DNA from: Afipia sp. | GTDB taxonomy: Bacteria > Pseudomonadota > Alphaproteobacteria > Rhizobiales > Xanthobacteraceae | NCBI GenBank assembly: GCA_016201045.1 | Contig: JACQDM010000001.1 | Location: 434,001-498,000 of the forward strand | Length of the DNA: 64,000 nt | Reading direction: 5' to 3' | In this document: piece after piece, positions 42,819 to 52,938 of the stretch | Layout: each line of letters starts with the position of its first letter | How positions within the stretch are numbered: position 1 is the stretch's first letter | Notes under the pieces: generated by a model | What the model was told of the DNA's origin: nothing | The model's database searches: none | The model's input: only the letters and a program-made list of their open reading frames with translations | Program-made: the position numbers and the translations under genes

Positions 42819-45260
42819 ATGACCGAACCGAACAAAAAGCCGCCTTATGACGTGCCGAGCCACCAGCCTGCCGCTGGCGGTATCGCCGCGCGTGCGCGCG
42901 CGACGGCCGCCCCGCAGTATCTGTCGGCGCTTAATCCCGAACAGCGCGAAGCCGTTGAAACACTCGACGGTCCGGTGCTCGTTCTTGCCGGTGCAGGCAC
43001 GGGCAAGACCCGCGTTCTCACGTCGCGCATTGCGCACATTCTCTCGATGGGCCGCGCGCGGCCGAACGAAATTCTCTCCGTCACCTTCACCAACAAGGCG
43101 GCGCGCGAGATGAAGCATCGCCTCAGTGAAATGCTGGGACAGGCCGTCGAGGGCATGCCGTGGCTCGGCACGTTCCACTCCATCGGCGGACGCATTCTTC
43201 GCTTTCACGCCGAACTCGTGCAGCTGAAATCCAATTTCACCGTGCTCGATGTCGACGACCAGATCCGCCTCCTCAAGCAACTTCTGCAGGCCGAGAATAT
43301 CGACGACAAGCGCTGGCCCGCGCGCATGCTCGCGGGCCTGATCGACGGCTGGAAAAATCGCGGGTTGACGCCATCGCAAGTCCCCTCCGGCGAAGCCGCC
43401 GTGTTCGGCAACGGCAAGGGCGGCAAGCTCTACGCCGCGTATCAGGAGCGATTGAAAATCCTCAACGCCGCCGATTTCGGCGATCTTCTCCTGGAAAACA
43501 TCCGGCTGTTTCGCGAGCATCCGGATGTGCTGCGGCAATACCAGAACCGATTCAAATTCATTCTGGTGGACGAGTATCAGGACACCAACGTCGCGCAGTA
43601 TCTGTGGCTGCGGCTGCTCGCGCAGGCTCCTCCGTCGCCTGCCGCAATCACCGACAGTACAACGACACCCGGCCTCGCCGCACCGAAGAACATTTGCTGC
43701 GTCGGCGACGACGATCAATCGATTTACGGCTGGCGTGGTGCGGAGGTCGACAACATCCTGCGCTTCGAGCACGACTTTCCCGGCGCGAAAGTGATCCGCC
43801 TCGAACGTAACTATCGTTCGACCGGCCATATCCTTGCCGCAGCATCGCATCTGATCGCGCACAACGAAGGTCGCCTCGGCAAGACGCTGCGTACCGAGGA
43901 TGTCGATGGCGAGAAAGTCACCGTCACCGGATCGTGGGATTCGGAAGAAGAAGCGCGGGGCATCGGTGAGGAAATCGAGCAACTCCAGCGCACGGGAAAC
44001 AAACTCAACGAAATCGCCATCCTGGTGCGTGCCTCGTTCCAGATGCGGGAGTTCGAAGATCGCTTCGTCACGCTCGGAATGCCGTATCGCGTGATCGGAG
44101 GCCCGCGATTCTACGAGCGTGCCGAAGTCCGCGATGCCCTCGCCTATTTGCGCGTCATCAATTCGCCGGCCGACGATCTGGCCTTCGAGCGCATCGTCAA
44201 CGTGCCAAAGCGCGGCCTCGGCGACGCGACGCTCCAGTTGCTGCACGACATCGGGCGGAAGCGCAAAATCCCGCTGATGGAAGCCGCGCGCTCGCTCGTC
44301 GAAACCGATGAACTGAAGCCGAAGCCGCGCAGCAGCCTGCGCGAAGTTATCGCCAATTTCGACCGCTGGCGTGCGCAGCGCGATGTCGTTCCGCATACCG
44401 AGCTGGCCGAAATCGTGCTGGACGAGTCCGGCTACACCGAAATGTGGCAGAAGGATCGCTCCGCGGATGCTGCCGGACGATTGGAAAACCTGAAAGAGCT
44501 CGTGCGCTCGATGGAGGAATTCGAAAACCTCCACGGCTTCCTCGAGCACATCTCGTTGGTAATGGATCGCGAAGGCGGCGCAGACGAGGACGCCGTGTCG
44601 CTGATGACGCTGCATTCGGCCAAGGGTCTCGAATTCGACAACGTATTTTTGCCGGGCTGGGAAGAAGGTCTCTTTCCGCATCAGCGCGCGCTCGACGAGC
44701 AGGGCCGCGCCGGACTGGAAGAAGAACGGCGCCTCGCTCATGTTGGAATCACCCGCGCTCGCAAACGCGCCAAATTGTTTTTCGCCACCAATCGCCGCAT
44801 TCACGGCTCGTGGTCGACGACGATTCCCTCGCGCTTTCTCGACGAACTGCCCGCCGACAATGTGGAGATCACCGAATCCAAAGGCGGTTCCGGCTGGGGC
44901 GGTGCAGGCGGCTACGGCGCATCGCGCTTCGATAATGTCGAGTCGTTCGGCTCATCCTATTCGACGCCCGGATGGCAGCGTGCGCAGGCCAATCGCGGAC
45001 GGGGCGGCTTCGACGAAACCGGCGGACGTTACGATGCAGGCGGCCGCAGTTCAGCCGGTAGCCGCAAGACCATGACCATCGAGGGCGAATTGATCGCCAA
45101 GTCCACCGGGACCGAATCGGACTTTGTGCTCGGCGACCGCGTGTTTCATCAGAAATTCGGCTACGGCAACGTCGCGAAAATCGACGGCAACAAGCTCACC
45201 ATCGCCTTCGAGAAAGCGGGCGAGAAAAAGGTCGTCGACAGTTTCGTGACAAAAGCATAG
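42819..45260 (+). CDS. uvrD: UvrD/PcrA-type 3'-5' DNA helicase
   Basis: Encodes 813 residues from the ATG at 42819. This superfamily 1 helicase unwinds DNA in excision and mismatch repair. Walker A is LAGAGTGKTRVLT, motif II is LVDEYQDTN, others are RLERNYRST, VSLMTLHSAKGLEFDNVF and HVGITRARK. Between the helicase core and the C-terminal beta-barrel (GDRVFHQKFGYGNVAKIDG) there is a stretch of about 60 residues dominated by Gly, Ser, Arg and Tyr, which may be a flexible nucleic-acid-binding linker. No conserved partner gene is adjacent. Confidence 0.95.
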   Translation: MTEPNKKPPYDVPSHQPAAGGIAARARATAAPQYLSALNPEQREAVETLDGPVLVLAGAGTGKTRVLTSRIAHILSMGRARPNEILSVTFTNKAAREMKHRLSEMLGQAVEGMPWLGTFHSIGGRILRFHAELVQLKSNFTVLDVDDQIRLLKQLLQAENIDDKRWPARMLAGLIDGWKNRGLTPSQVPSGEAAVFGNGKGGKLYAAYQERLKILNAADFGDLLLENIRLFREHPDVLRQYQNRFKFILVDEYQDTNVAQYLWLRLLAQAPPSPAAITDSTTTPGLAAPKNICCVGDDDQSIYGWRGAEVDNILRFEHDFPGAKVIRLERNYRSTGHILAAASHLIAHNEGRLGKTLRTEDVDGEKVTVTGSWDSEEEARGIGEEIEQLQRTGNKLNEIAILVRASFQMREFEDRFVTLGMPYRVIGGPRFYERAEVRDALAYLRVINSPADDLAFERIVNVPKRGLGDATLQLLHDIGRKRKIPLMEAARSLVETDELKPKPRSSLREVIANFDRWRAQRDVVPHTELAEIVLDESGYTEMWQKDRSADAAGRLENLKELVRSMEEFENLHGFLEHISLVMDREGGADEDAVSLMTLHSAKGLEFDNVFLPGWEEGLFPHQRALDEQGRAGLEEERRLAHVGITRARKRAKLFFATNRRIHGSWSTTIPSRFLDELPADNVEITESKGGSGWGGAGGYGASRFDNVESFGSSYSTPGWQRAQANRGRGGFDETGGRYDAGGRSSAGSRKTMTIEGELIAKSTGTESDFVLGDRVFHQKFGYGNVAKIDGNKLTIAFEKAGEKKVVDSFVTKA

Positions 45261-45341
45261 TTGCTGCGCGCAGGCCGAATGGCCTTGTGTAGGCCCATGA
45301 CCGCCGCTATCTCTGCAACCCTTCTCGCCCGCTGATTGCCC

Positions 45342-46255
<914 letters not shown>

Positions 46256-46259
<4 letters not shown>

Positions 46260-47017
46260 ATCTCTACGCCGTCCGCGCGATCTACAAATATGAAATGGCG
46301 CGCACGCTTCGCACCCTGATGCAGAGCGTCGTCTCGCCCGTTATTTCCACGTCGCTGTATTTCGTCGTCTTCGGCGCGGCGATCGGCTCGCGCATTACGC
46401 AGATCGACGGCATCACCTACGGCACGTTCATCGTGCCCGGCCTCATCATGCTGTCGCTGCTCACCCAGAGCATCGCGAACGCCTCATTTGGAATCTACTT
46501 CCCGAAGTTCACGGGCACGATCTATGAACTGCTTTCCGCGCCAGTGTCATCGTTCGAAGCCGTGCTAGGCTATGTTGGCGCGGCGGCGACGAAGTCGATC
46601 GTTCTCGGCCTCATTATTCTGGCGACGGCAGCTTTGTTCGTGCCACTGAAGATCATGCATCCGTTCGTGATGCTGACGTTCCTCGTTCTGACGAGCGTGA
46701 CCTTCAGCCTGTTCGGATTCATCATCGGCATCTGGGCAGATGGCTTCGAGAAGTTGCAGGTGATTCCGCTTCTCGTCATCACGCCGCTGACATTTCTGGG
46801 CGGCAGTTTCTATTCGATCAACATGCTGCCGCCAATCTGGCAGACCATCGCGTTGTTCAATCCAGTCGTCTATCTCATCAGCGGTTTCCGCTGGAGCTTC
46901 TTCGAAATCGCCGATGTCAGCGTCGGCATCAGCCTGGGGATGACGTTCGCGTTTCTGGCGATTTGCATGGTGGTCGTGTGGTGGATCTTCAGGACCGGCT
47001 ACCGGCTGAAAACATAA
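46256..47017 (+). CDS. ABC-2 exporter permease
   Basis: Encodes 253 residues with six membrane helices, the standard ABC-2 permease size. The C-terminal block [19 protein letters not shown] is typical. It is translationally coupled to the ATPase upstream. Together they make a half-size exporter of YadG/YadH type; the cargo is not apparent from the sequence or context. Confidence 0.92.
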
Positions 47018-47029
47018 CCCGAAGCGAAA

Positions 47030-47051
47030 CACGCCCCGCGAGCGGGGCGTG
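47030..47051 (-). terminator. terminator hairpin, also end of the ABC exporter operon
   Basis: A perfect 10-bp stem, CACGCCCCGC/GCGGGGCGTG (47030-47039 and 47042-47051), is followed on the minus strand by TTTCGCTT. It ends the glycine-zipper gene at 47078 and may also stop the convergent ABC operon. The 20-nt core is identical to the hairpin at 47483. Confidence 0.65.
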
Positions 47052-47077
47052 AAGTCATCGCTCGAATCTCAAAGCCG

Positions 47078-47380
47078 TCATTGCGGGTGATACACACCCT
47101 TCGCGTCGAAATATCCGCGATTTGGCGGCGGCGGCACCTGAACCGGCTCAACAACGCGCTCGGTGGTTCCGACCACGCCGTTCACCGTTCCGCTCACTGC
47201 GCCCAAGCCGGCACCGAGCGCGCCGCCGACGACGCTGCCGACGGGGCCTGCCGCACGGCTGCCTTCATACGAACCCTGTGCCGCGCCACCGACAGCGCCG
47301 CTGACAGGATTGTTCTGCGCGTAGGCACCGGCCGGAATTGCAAGCAACGCCACGGCGAAAATTGACGATTTGATTTTCAT
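47078..47380 (-). CDS. exported glycine-zipper protein, copy B
   Basis: Encodes 100 residues with a signal peptide cleaved near AYAQ. The middle (about residues 30-72) is a run of GxxxG-like repeats (GGALGAGLGAVSG), the glycine-zipper pattern of small envelope proteins that may insert in or line membranes. It ends in a Pro-rich tail and YFDAKGVYHPQ. It shares an 18-residue block, GGAAQGSYEGSRAAGPVG, exactly with the upstream copy and is followed by the same hairpin, so gene and terminator were duplicated together. Confidence 0.78.
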   Translation of the reverse strand: MKIKSSIFAVALLAIPAGAYAQNNPVSGAVGGAAQGSYEGSRAAGPVGSVVGGALGAGLGAVSGTVNGVVGTTERVVEPVQVPPPPNRGYFDAKGVYHPQ

Positions 47381-47482
47381 TTGAGAAGCCTCCCTGCACG
47401 GCCGACGCCCGGCCCGCTTCACTTGGACCACAGGTTGCTTCAACTTCAGACGAAATACAACGCGGTTCAGGCCCACAGCAAA

Positions 47483-47502
47483 ACGCCCCGCGAGCGGGGC
47501 GT
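47483..47502 (-). terminator. terminator of the upstream glycine-zipper gene
   Basis: ACGCCCCGC/GCGGGGCGT with a 2-nt loop is followed by TTTTGC on the minus strand. Identical in its 20-nt core to the hairpin at 47030. It lies between the two paralogous genes. Confidence 0.68.
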
Positions 47503-47555
47503 CTGCCGTTCAGACGGATGAACCATCAGCGGCGATAGCACTGGCCATGCCGGTA

Positions 47556-47852
47556 CTACCCGCGACGGCAGTGGTATCGGCCGCCATAGTAGGTCGGACG
47601 GATTCCCAGCACTCCGTTGACGGCACCGACAGCACCGCCCACACCCGCGCCCAATGCGCCGCCAACCACGCCACCGACCGGCCCCGCAGCGCGGCTGCCT
47701 TCGTAAGAGCCTTGGGCCGCACCGCCCGCCATGCCGTTAATGACGCCTTGAGCATGGGAAACGCCCGGAATTGCAAGCAAAGCCAGCACGGCGGCAATCT
47801 GCGCCAAGCGCCACTTCATGGTTTGCGGAATGTTCGAAACTGCGGTGTTCAT
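47556..47852 (-). CDS. exported glycine-zipper protein, copy A, ended by an in-frame TAG
   Basis: Encodes 98 residues from the ATG at 47852 (AGGAGA upstream), with a signal peptide cleaved near SHAQ and a glycine-zipper core (GGVVGGALGAGVGGAVG). It is the paralogue of the gene at 47078. The frame stops at TAG (47558-47556) after CRRG, but the same frame then reads YRHGQCYRR before a TGA at 47528-47526. The continuation keeps the Cys/Arg/Tyr pattern of the preceding tail, so the TAG may be a recent nonsense change that shortens the protein by ten residues, or may be read through. The main body is unaffected. Confidence 0.7.
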   Translation of the reverse strand: MNTAVSNIPQTMKWRLAQIAAVLALLAIPGVSHAQGVINGMAGGAAQGSYEGSRAAGPVGGVVGGALGAGVGGAVGAVNGVLGIRPTYYGGRYHCRRG

Positions 47853-48054
47853 AAATGTCTCCTGCGCGGCGTCATGCCGGTCGATGCCGGTCGGCCAACA
47901 ACCATTCAGGCGCGCGAAAGTTGCCTTGACCTGCCAAACATTCACGAAACTGGGATCGCCGCGCCATCAACCTTAAGACCGTCTCGCAGTTAAAAAGCCA
48001 CTTTCCGTGATCTACATTGAATTGCGGCGGGTCAGTCATCACTGCGAGGCGAGT

Positions 48055-48900
48055 ATGCGTAGGCTTCTGTTTCCCATCGCAGGTGCGATGCTCCTGTTCG
48101 GAGGCGTTGCACAGGCAGCGGTGTCGATCACGGTCGACAAGAACGAGCAGCGCATGAGCGTCGCCGTCGATGGAGTGACCAAATACAACTGGCCGGTGTC
48201 GAGTGGCAATCCTTCGCATGAGACGCCGAACGGCAGTTTCCGCACCTTCCGCATGGAAGAGGATCACTATTCGAAGGAGTTTGACGACGCGCCGATGCCG
48301 CACGCGATCTTCTTCACCAAGCAAGGTCACGCGATCCACGGCACCGATTCTGTCAGCCGCCTCGGCACGCCTGCCTCGCACGGATGCGTGCGGCTATCGC
48401 GCGCCAATGCACAGACGCTCTGGGACCTGGTGAAGGAAGAAGGCGTCCTGAACACAACGGTGACCTTGACCGGCTCCTCGCAGGTCGCGCTTGCGCGAAA
48501 TCCGAAGGCGAGCGCCGTGGCCTCGACACGCCCTGCTGCGCGGTCGACCGATGCTTATGGTCAGCCGTTGCAAATCGCTCCGCAGCAGCAGGCTACGCCG
48601 CAATACGCGCCCGGCGACCAATACAGCGAAGACATCTATGGAAACAGCCGCGCGCGAACGCCGTCACCGGATCGCGATTACGCCAGCCAAGGCTACCGGA
48701 CCTATCAGGATCAGACGTATCAGCCCGAGGTCCATCCGCGTAGCTACTACTACGGATCGAACGATCAGCGCTGGCCGGCGCAACTGCAGCGCCGCATCTA
48801 CGTCGATACGCAGACGGGCCAGCAATACTACGCGCAAGAGGACGACGATCAGGACGTTCGCTACGCGCAGCCGCACTATGGCTACCGCAACGGCTATTGA
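48055..48900 (+). CDS. L,D-transpeptidase (YkuD domain) with a long Gln/Tyr-rich tail
   Basis: Encodes 281 residues from the ATG at 48055, which directly precedes a good signal peptide (cleavage near AQAA). The YkuD domain (about residues 20-145) has the complete active-site motif HGTDSVSRLGTPASHGCVRLS, with nucleophile Cys in SHGCVR, so it can form 3-3 cross-links or attach proteins to peptidoglycan. The last 130 residues are low-complexity, rich in Gln, Tyr, Arg and Asp (DQTYQPEVHPRSYYY and similar), probably disordered and perhaps wall-binding. Confidence 0.88.
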   Translation: MRRLLFPIAGAMLLFGGVAQAAVSITVDKNEQRMSVAVDGVTKYNWPVSSGNPSHETPNGSFRTFRMEEDHYSKEFDDAPMPHAIFFTKQGHAIHGTDSVSRLGTPASHGCVRLSRANAQTLWDLVKEEGVLNTTVTLTGSSQVALARNPKASAVASTRPAARSTDAYGQPLQIAPQQQATPQYAPGDQYSEDIYGNSRARTPSPDRDYASQGYRTYQDQTYQPEVHPRSYYYGSNDQRWPAQLQRRIYVDTQTGQQYYAQEDDDQDVRYAQPHYGYRNGY

Positions 48901-48919
48901 TGACGACTGACCGCGGCGG

Positions 48920-51199
48920 TCAATCCTCGTCGCCGTTTTTCAATCGCCGCCAAACCGCGCCAAGGATGTTTGAATAATCGTCCGTCCAGACGCGCTGGCC
49001 TTCGGTCGCTTCGGTCAGATACCATTTGTCGTCGGAGGCGAGTTTACCGACGTCGGCCTCTTCACGCGCAGAGATCACGACCTCCGTGGTGAAGATGTAC
49101 TCGCTGTCGCGGCCGGAATCCTCGTTGTAAACCCAGCTTTTCAGATCGTTCTCTTCAGCAATGCCGACGACAACACTGACAAGATCGAGATGCCTGTTGG
49201 ATACGTGCATCAGTACCGCGCCTTGGGGCGCGAGTTTGGATTTATAGATTTCCATCGCCTCTTCGGTTGCCAGATGAATCGGAATTGCATCCGACGAATA
49301 AGCATCCACAATAATAAGATCGTAGATTCCATCCGGCTCCTTGGCGAAAGTCAGCCGCGCGTCGCCCATCACCGGCTTCATCCCCGGCTCGCACGCGCTG
49401 ACGAAGGTGAAGTATTTCGGGTCCATCGCCGTGTCGACCATGCTCTGATCGATCTCGAAAAACTTCCAATTCTCTTCCGGTTGCGACTGGCACGCAAGCG
49501 TTCCTGCGCCGAGACCGATCACGGCCACGCGAATGGGACCGCCCTTGCGCTCGCGAATGGCGGTGATCGCGCGGCCGATGCCGCCGTCCTTGTGGTAGTA
49601 GCTGATCGGTTCGGGACGGCCTTTAATTGGTGTGCCATCGTCTTCCTGGAATTTCTCCGCGCCGTGAATCGTCGTGCCGTGCATCAGAACGTGATACTGG
49701 CCGTGCGGCGTGATAACGATTTTGTGGACGCCGAAGAAGCTGCGGACCGTTTCCACCCGCCCCTCATCGGTGGGATAGACGCGGATCAGGACGAGACCCA
49801 GCGCGACGACGGCCGCGAACTTCCAGCGGTCGATCCTGAACAACACCGCAAGGATCATTGCGACGACCGCAATAGACGTGACGACCCAGACGCGGTTGGT
49901 TTCAAGATTGTCGGTAATGTCTCCGCTTCGATAGGAAAGCGCGACAAGCGTCAGCGCGGCAACCATCACAAGCAGCCACAGCCAATTTGCGCCAAAGCGG
50001 TTCGAGGACCCCGCCGGTCGGCAAAGCGCCGACAGCGCGAGCAGGATCGGATACTCGGCAATCCACGAGAAGATATAGGGCGCAAGCAATCCGGCGAACA
50101 AACCGCCGACCATGCCGCCGAACGACAGCGCGACGTAGAAGCCGGTGAGATATTTCGCAGCCGGTCGCGTGCGGGCGAGTTCGCCGTGGCACGCCATTGC
50201 AATCAGAAAGAAGCACAGCAGGTGCCCGCCGAGCGTCACAAGAAGATTTTGCTCGCCGGAAAAAGCCAACAGCACGACACCGCCTGCAATCGCGACGGGC
50301 TGGATCTTGAGCATCCAAGCATGCGGCAACAGCGGCTTGGACTGAAACACCAGCACCCATGTCAGAAGATAAAGCGACAGCGGCAACACCCACAGCAAGG
50401 GCGCGGCCGCAACGTCTGTCGAGATGTGCGCGGTAACGGCAATCAGAAGTCCCGACGGCACAGCGGCGAGAAAGACCCAGCGTGCAAGCGTGATCCATGT
50501 CGGCGGCGGAGCGTCGCCGTCACTCGCTTCGATGGCTGCCGCCGTCATCGGCGGCGAACGCACGAGCAGAATTCCGCAGGCCGCAATCAGCACGATCAGA
50601 AGACCGTAGCCGACGGTCCAGATCAAATTCTGCGTGCGCAGCGTGAACATCGGCTCGAGCAGAACCGGATACGACAGCAGCGCGAGAAAACTGCCGATGT
50701 TCGACGAGGCGTAGAGAAAATACGGGTCGGGACCGTCGGGATGTCCAGTGCGCACAAACCACGCCTGCAACATCGGATTGTTTGCGGCGAGCGCAAAGAA
50801 CGGCAATCCGATCGAGACAACAAACAAACCGAGCAGCCAGAACGCGTAGCCGCTTGCGGGCGGTTCGCCCCACCCGCTTGCGATCGACAGTGGCAAGGTC
50901 AACATCGCGACCGCCAGCAGCGCCAGATGAATCACAACGGGCGTCACGCGACTCTTGAGCGTCATCAGATAGTGCGCATAGGCATAGCCGCCGAGCAGCA
51001 GCGACTGGAAAAACACCATCGCCACCGACCACACGGCCGGCGAACCGCCGAGACGCGGCAACACCATTTTCGTGAACAGCGGCTGCACCGAAAACAGCAA
51101 CAGCGCGCTGGTGAAAATGGCCGCCGTATAAACGACAAGCAAAAGCCTGTTACGCGCGCCGGATGAGGGGCTCGCGGTTGCGGACGGCGCTGCTGACAT
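48920..51199 (-). CDS. membrane protein fused to a spermidine-synthase-like domain
   Basis: Encodes 759 residues from the ATG at 51199 (GGAG 6 nt upstream); longer upstream frames are not supported. The first 470 residues hold about a dozen membrane helices of MFS-like appearance. The C-terminal 270 residues form a spermidine-synthase-like methyltransferase fold: VIGLGAGTLACQSQPEENW, FFEIDQSM, and DLIIVDAYSSDAIPIHL. The Asp expected to orient the amine is in VDAYSSD. Whether it makes polyamines is doubtful; such fusions are widespread and uncharacterised. Confidence 0.82.
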   Translation of the reverse strand: MSAAPSATASPSSGARNRLLLVVYTAAIFTSALLLFSVQPLFTKMVLPRLGGSPAVWSVAMVFFQSLLLGGYAYAHYLMTLKSRVTPVVIHLALLAVAMLTLPLSIASGWGEPPASGYAFWLLGLFVVSIGLPFFALAANNPMLQAWFVRTGHPDGPDPYFLYASSNIGSFLALLSYPVLLEPMFTLRTQNLIWTVGYGLLIVLIAACGILLVRSPPMTAAAIEASDGDAPPPTWITLARWVFLAAVPSGLLIAVTAHISTDVAAAPLLWVLPLSLYLLTWVLVFQSKPLLPHAWMLKIQPVAIAGGVVLLAFSGEQNLLVTLGGHLLCFFLIAMACHGELARTRPAAKYLTGFYVALSFGGMVGGLFAGLLAPYIFSWIAEYPILLALSALCRPAGSSNRFGANWLWLLVMVAALTLVALSYRSGDITDNLETNRVWVVTSIAVVAMILAVLFRIDRWKFAAVVALGLVLIRVYPTDEGRVETVRSFFGVHKIVITPHGQYHVLMHGTTIHGAEKFQEDDGTPIKGRPEPISYYHKDGGIGRAITAIRERKGGPIRVAVIGLGAGTLACQSQPEENWKFFEIDQSMVDTAMDPKYFTFVSACEPGMKPVMGDARLTFAKEPDGIYDLIIVDAYSSDAIPIHLATEEAMEIYKSKLAPQGAVLMHVSNRHLDLVSVVVGIAEENDLKSWVYNEDSGRDSEYIFTTEVVISAREEADVGKLASDDKWYLTEATEGQRVWTDDYSNILGAVWRRLKNGDED

Positions 51200-51331
51200 G
51201 GAGACTCCGGCGAATCCCGGCAAATCGCCGGATGACGGCGCGATAGGAGCATAGCCACCGGCAGCGGGCAATAACATGCGCGTGATAGAAAGTTGTCGCG
51301 CGCTTTCGCCGCCAAGACTATGACATGAGCC

Positions 51332-52933
51332 ATGTCGGATTACGATGCACTCATCGTCGGCGCGGGCCACAACGGCCTGACATGCGCGGCCTATCTCGGG
51401 ATGAACGGGATGCGCGTAAAGGTCATCGAGCGGCGCAAGGTTGTCGGCGGCGCGGCGGTGACGGAGGAGTTCCATCCTGGATTTCGGAACTCGGTCGCGG
51501 CCTATACCGTCAGCCTGCTCAATCCGAAAGTGATCGGCGACCTGCAACTGCACCGCCACGGCTTGCGCATCGTCGAGCGCCGCGCGCAGAATTTTCTGCC
51601 GTCGCCGGACGGACGTCATCTTCTGACCGGCGAAGGGCGCACGCATCAGTCGCTCGCCAAACTCAGCGCACGCGACGCGTTGGCAATCGATGGATTCAAT
51701 TCTGAACTCGAAACCATCGCCGATGTACTGCGGCAATTCGTCCTGCGTGCGCCGCCCGATCTGGTGGAAAGTTTTGGGCCACGCGCGATCCGCGAATCCT
51801 TCAACGCGCTGGGCACAGCAAACATCCTGCGCGGACTGGATATCGAGAGTCAGCGCCTGCTGCTCGATTTGTTCACGCGTTCAGCTGGAGAAATGCTCGA
51901 CGAGCGATTTGAAAGCGATCTCATAAAAGCGCTGTTCGGCTTCGACGCCATCGTCGGCAACTATGCGAGCCCCTATGCTGCGGGGTCGGCTTACGTGATG
52001 CTGCATCACGCGTTCGGCGAAGTGAATGGCAAGAAGGGATTATGGGGTCACGCCATCGGCGGCATGGGCGCGATCACGCAGGCAATGACCCTCTCGGCAA
52101 AGACGCACGGCGCGGAGATCGAGACCGATGCAGGCGTGCGCGAAGTCATTGTCGAAGGGGATCGGGCCGTCGGCGTCATCACCGAAAGCGGCAAGACCAT
52201 TCGCGCGGATTACGTCGTTTCCAGTGTGAATCCGAAACTGCTCTACACAAAGCTCGTTTCCGCGAAAGCTTTGCCGGAACCGTTTCTGAAACATATTTCT
52301 CACTGGAAGAACGGCTCCGGCACATTCCGCATGAATGTCGCGCTGTCCGAATTACCCTCTTTCACGGCGCTGCCCGGCCAAGGCGATCATCTCACATCGG
52401 GAATCATTCTCGCGCCGTCGCTCGGCTACATGGATCGCGCGTGGCACGACGCAAGACAACATGGCTGGAGCCGCGAGCCGGTTGTGGAGATGCTGATCCC
52501 CTCCACGCTGGACGATTCGCTTGCGCCGGACGGCAAGCATGTCGCAAGCCTGTTCTGTCAGCACGTCGCACCGCAATTGCCGGATGGATCGTCATGGGAC
52601 GACCGGCGCAATGAAGTCGCGGACCTGATGATCGCGACCGTCGAACGCTACGCGCCGGGATTCGCGCGCAGCGTAATGGGGCGACAGATTCTCACGCCAC
52701 TGGATCTGGAACGCGATTTCGGATTGCTCGGCGGCGATATTTTCCACGGCGCGCTGTCGCTCAATCAGTTGTTCTCCGCGAGGCCCATGCTCGGCTATGC
52801 CGGTTATCGCGGCCCGCTCAAGGGTCTGTATCATTGCGGTTCAGGCGCGCATCCCGGCGGGGGCGTCACCGGCGCGCCGGGGCACAACGCAGCGAAGGTC
52901 ATTCTCGGCGACCATCGCGGGTTGCTCGCATGA
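51332..52933 (+). CDS. FAD-dependent oxidoreductase, CrtI/PYROXD2-like
   Basis: Encodes 533 residues. The N-terminal dinucleotide-binding motif is DALIVGAGHNGLTCAAYLG, directly followed by VKVIERRKVVGGAAVTEEF. The C-terminal end has HCGSGAHPGGGVTGAPGHNAA, the second FAD-binding block typical of phytoene-desaturase-like enzymes. No carotenoid genes are nearby, so a carotenoid role is unlikely; relatives are broadly annotated as NAD(P)/FAD oxidoreductases of unknown substrate. Confidence 0.85.
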   Translation: MSDYDALIVGAGHNGLTCAAYLGMNGMRVKVIERRKVVGGAAVTEEFHPGFRNSVAAYTVSLLNPKVIGDLQLHRHGLRIVERRAQNFLPSPDGRHLLTGEGRTHQSLAKLSARDALAIDGFNSELETIADVLRQFVLRAPPDLVESFGPRAIRESFNALGTANILRGLDIESQRLLLDLFTRSAGEMLDERFESDLIKALFGFDAIVGNYASPYAAGSAYVMLHHAFGEVNGKKGLWGHAIGGMGAITQAMTLSAKTHGAEIETDAGVREVIVEGDRAVGVITESGKTIRADYVVSSVNPKLLYTKLVSAKALPEPFLKHISHWKNGSGTFRMNVALSELPSFTALPGQGDHLTSGIILAPSLGYMDRAWHDARQHGWSREPVVEMLIPSTLDDSLAPDGKHVASLFCQHVAPQLPDGSSWDDRRNEVADLMIATVERYAPGFARSVMGRQILTPLDLERDFGLLGGDIFHGALSLNQLFSARPMLGYAGYRGPLKGLYHCGSGAHPGGGVTGAPGHNAAKVILGDHRGLLA

Positions 52934-52938
52934 ACCCT

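Noticed and set aside
42735-44804. 689-codon minus-strand open frame opposite the helicase
   Set aside because: Shadow of uvrD; no recognisable motifs and composition is that of reverse-frame translation.
47556-47558. TAG codon in the glycine-zipper gene as a pyrrolysine or special recoding site
   Set aside because: No supporting genes or structure are visible; a nonsense change or ordinary end is simpler.
49190-51166. 658-codon open frame on the plus strand opposite the spermidine-synthase-like gene
   Set aside because: Arg/Gln/His-rich composition typical of an antisense shadow of a high-G+C gene; the opposite strand encodes a clear protein.
51200-51736. N-terminal extension of the spermidine-synthase-like membrane protein
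   Set aside because: Would overlap the divergent oxidoreductase gene and lacks membrane or domain character; the ATG at 51199 has a good ribosome-binding site.
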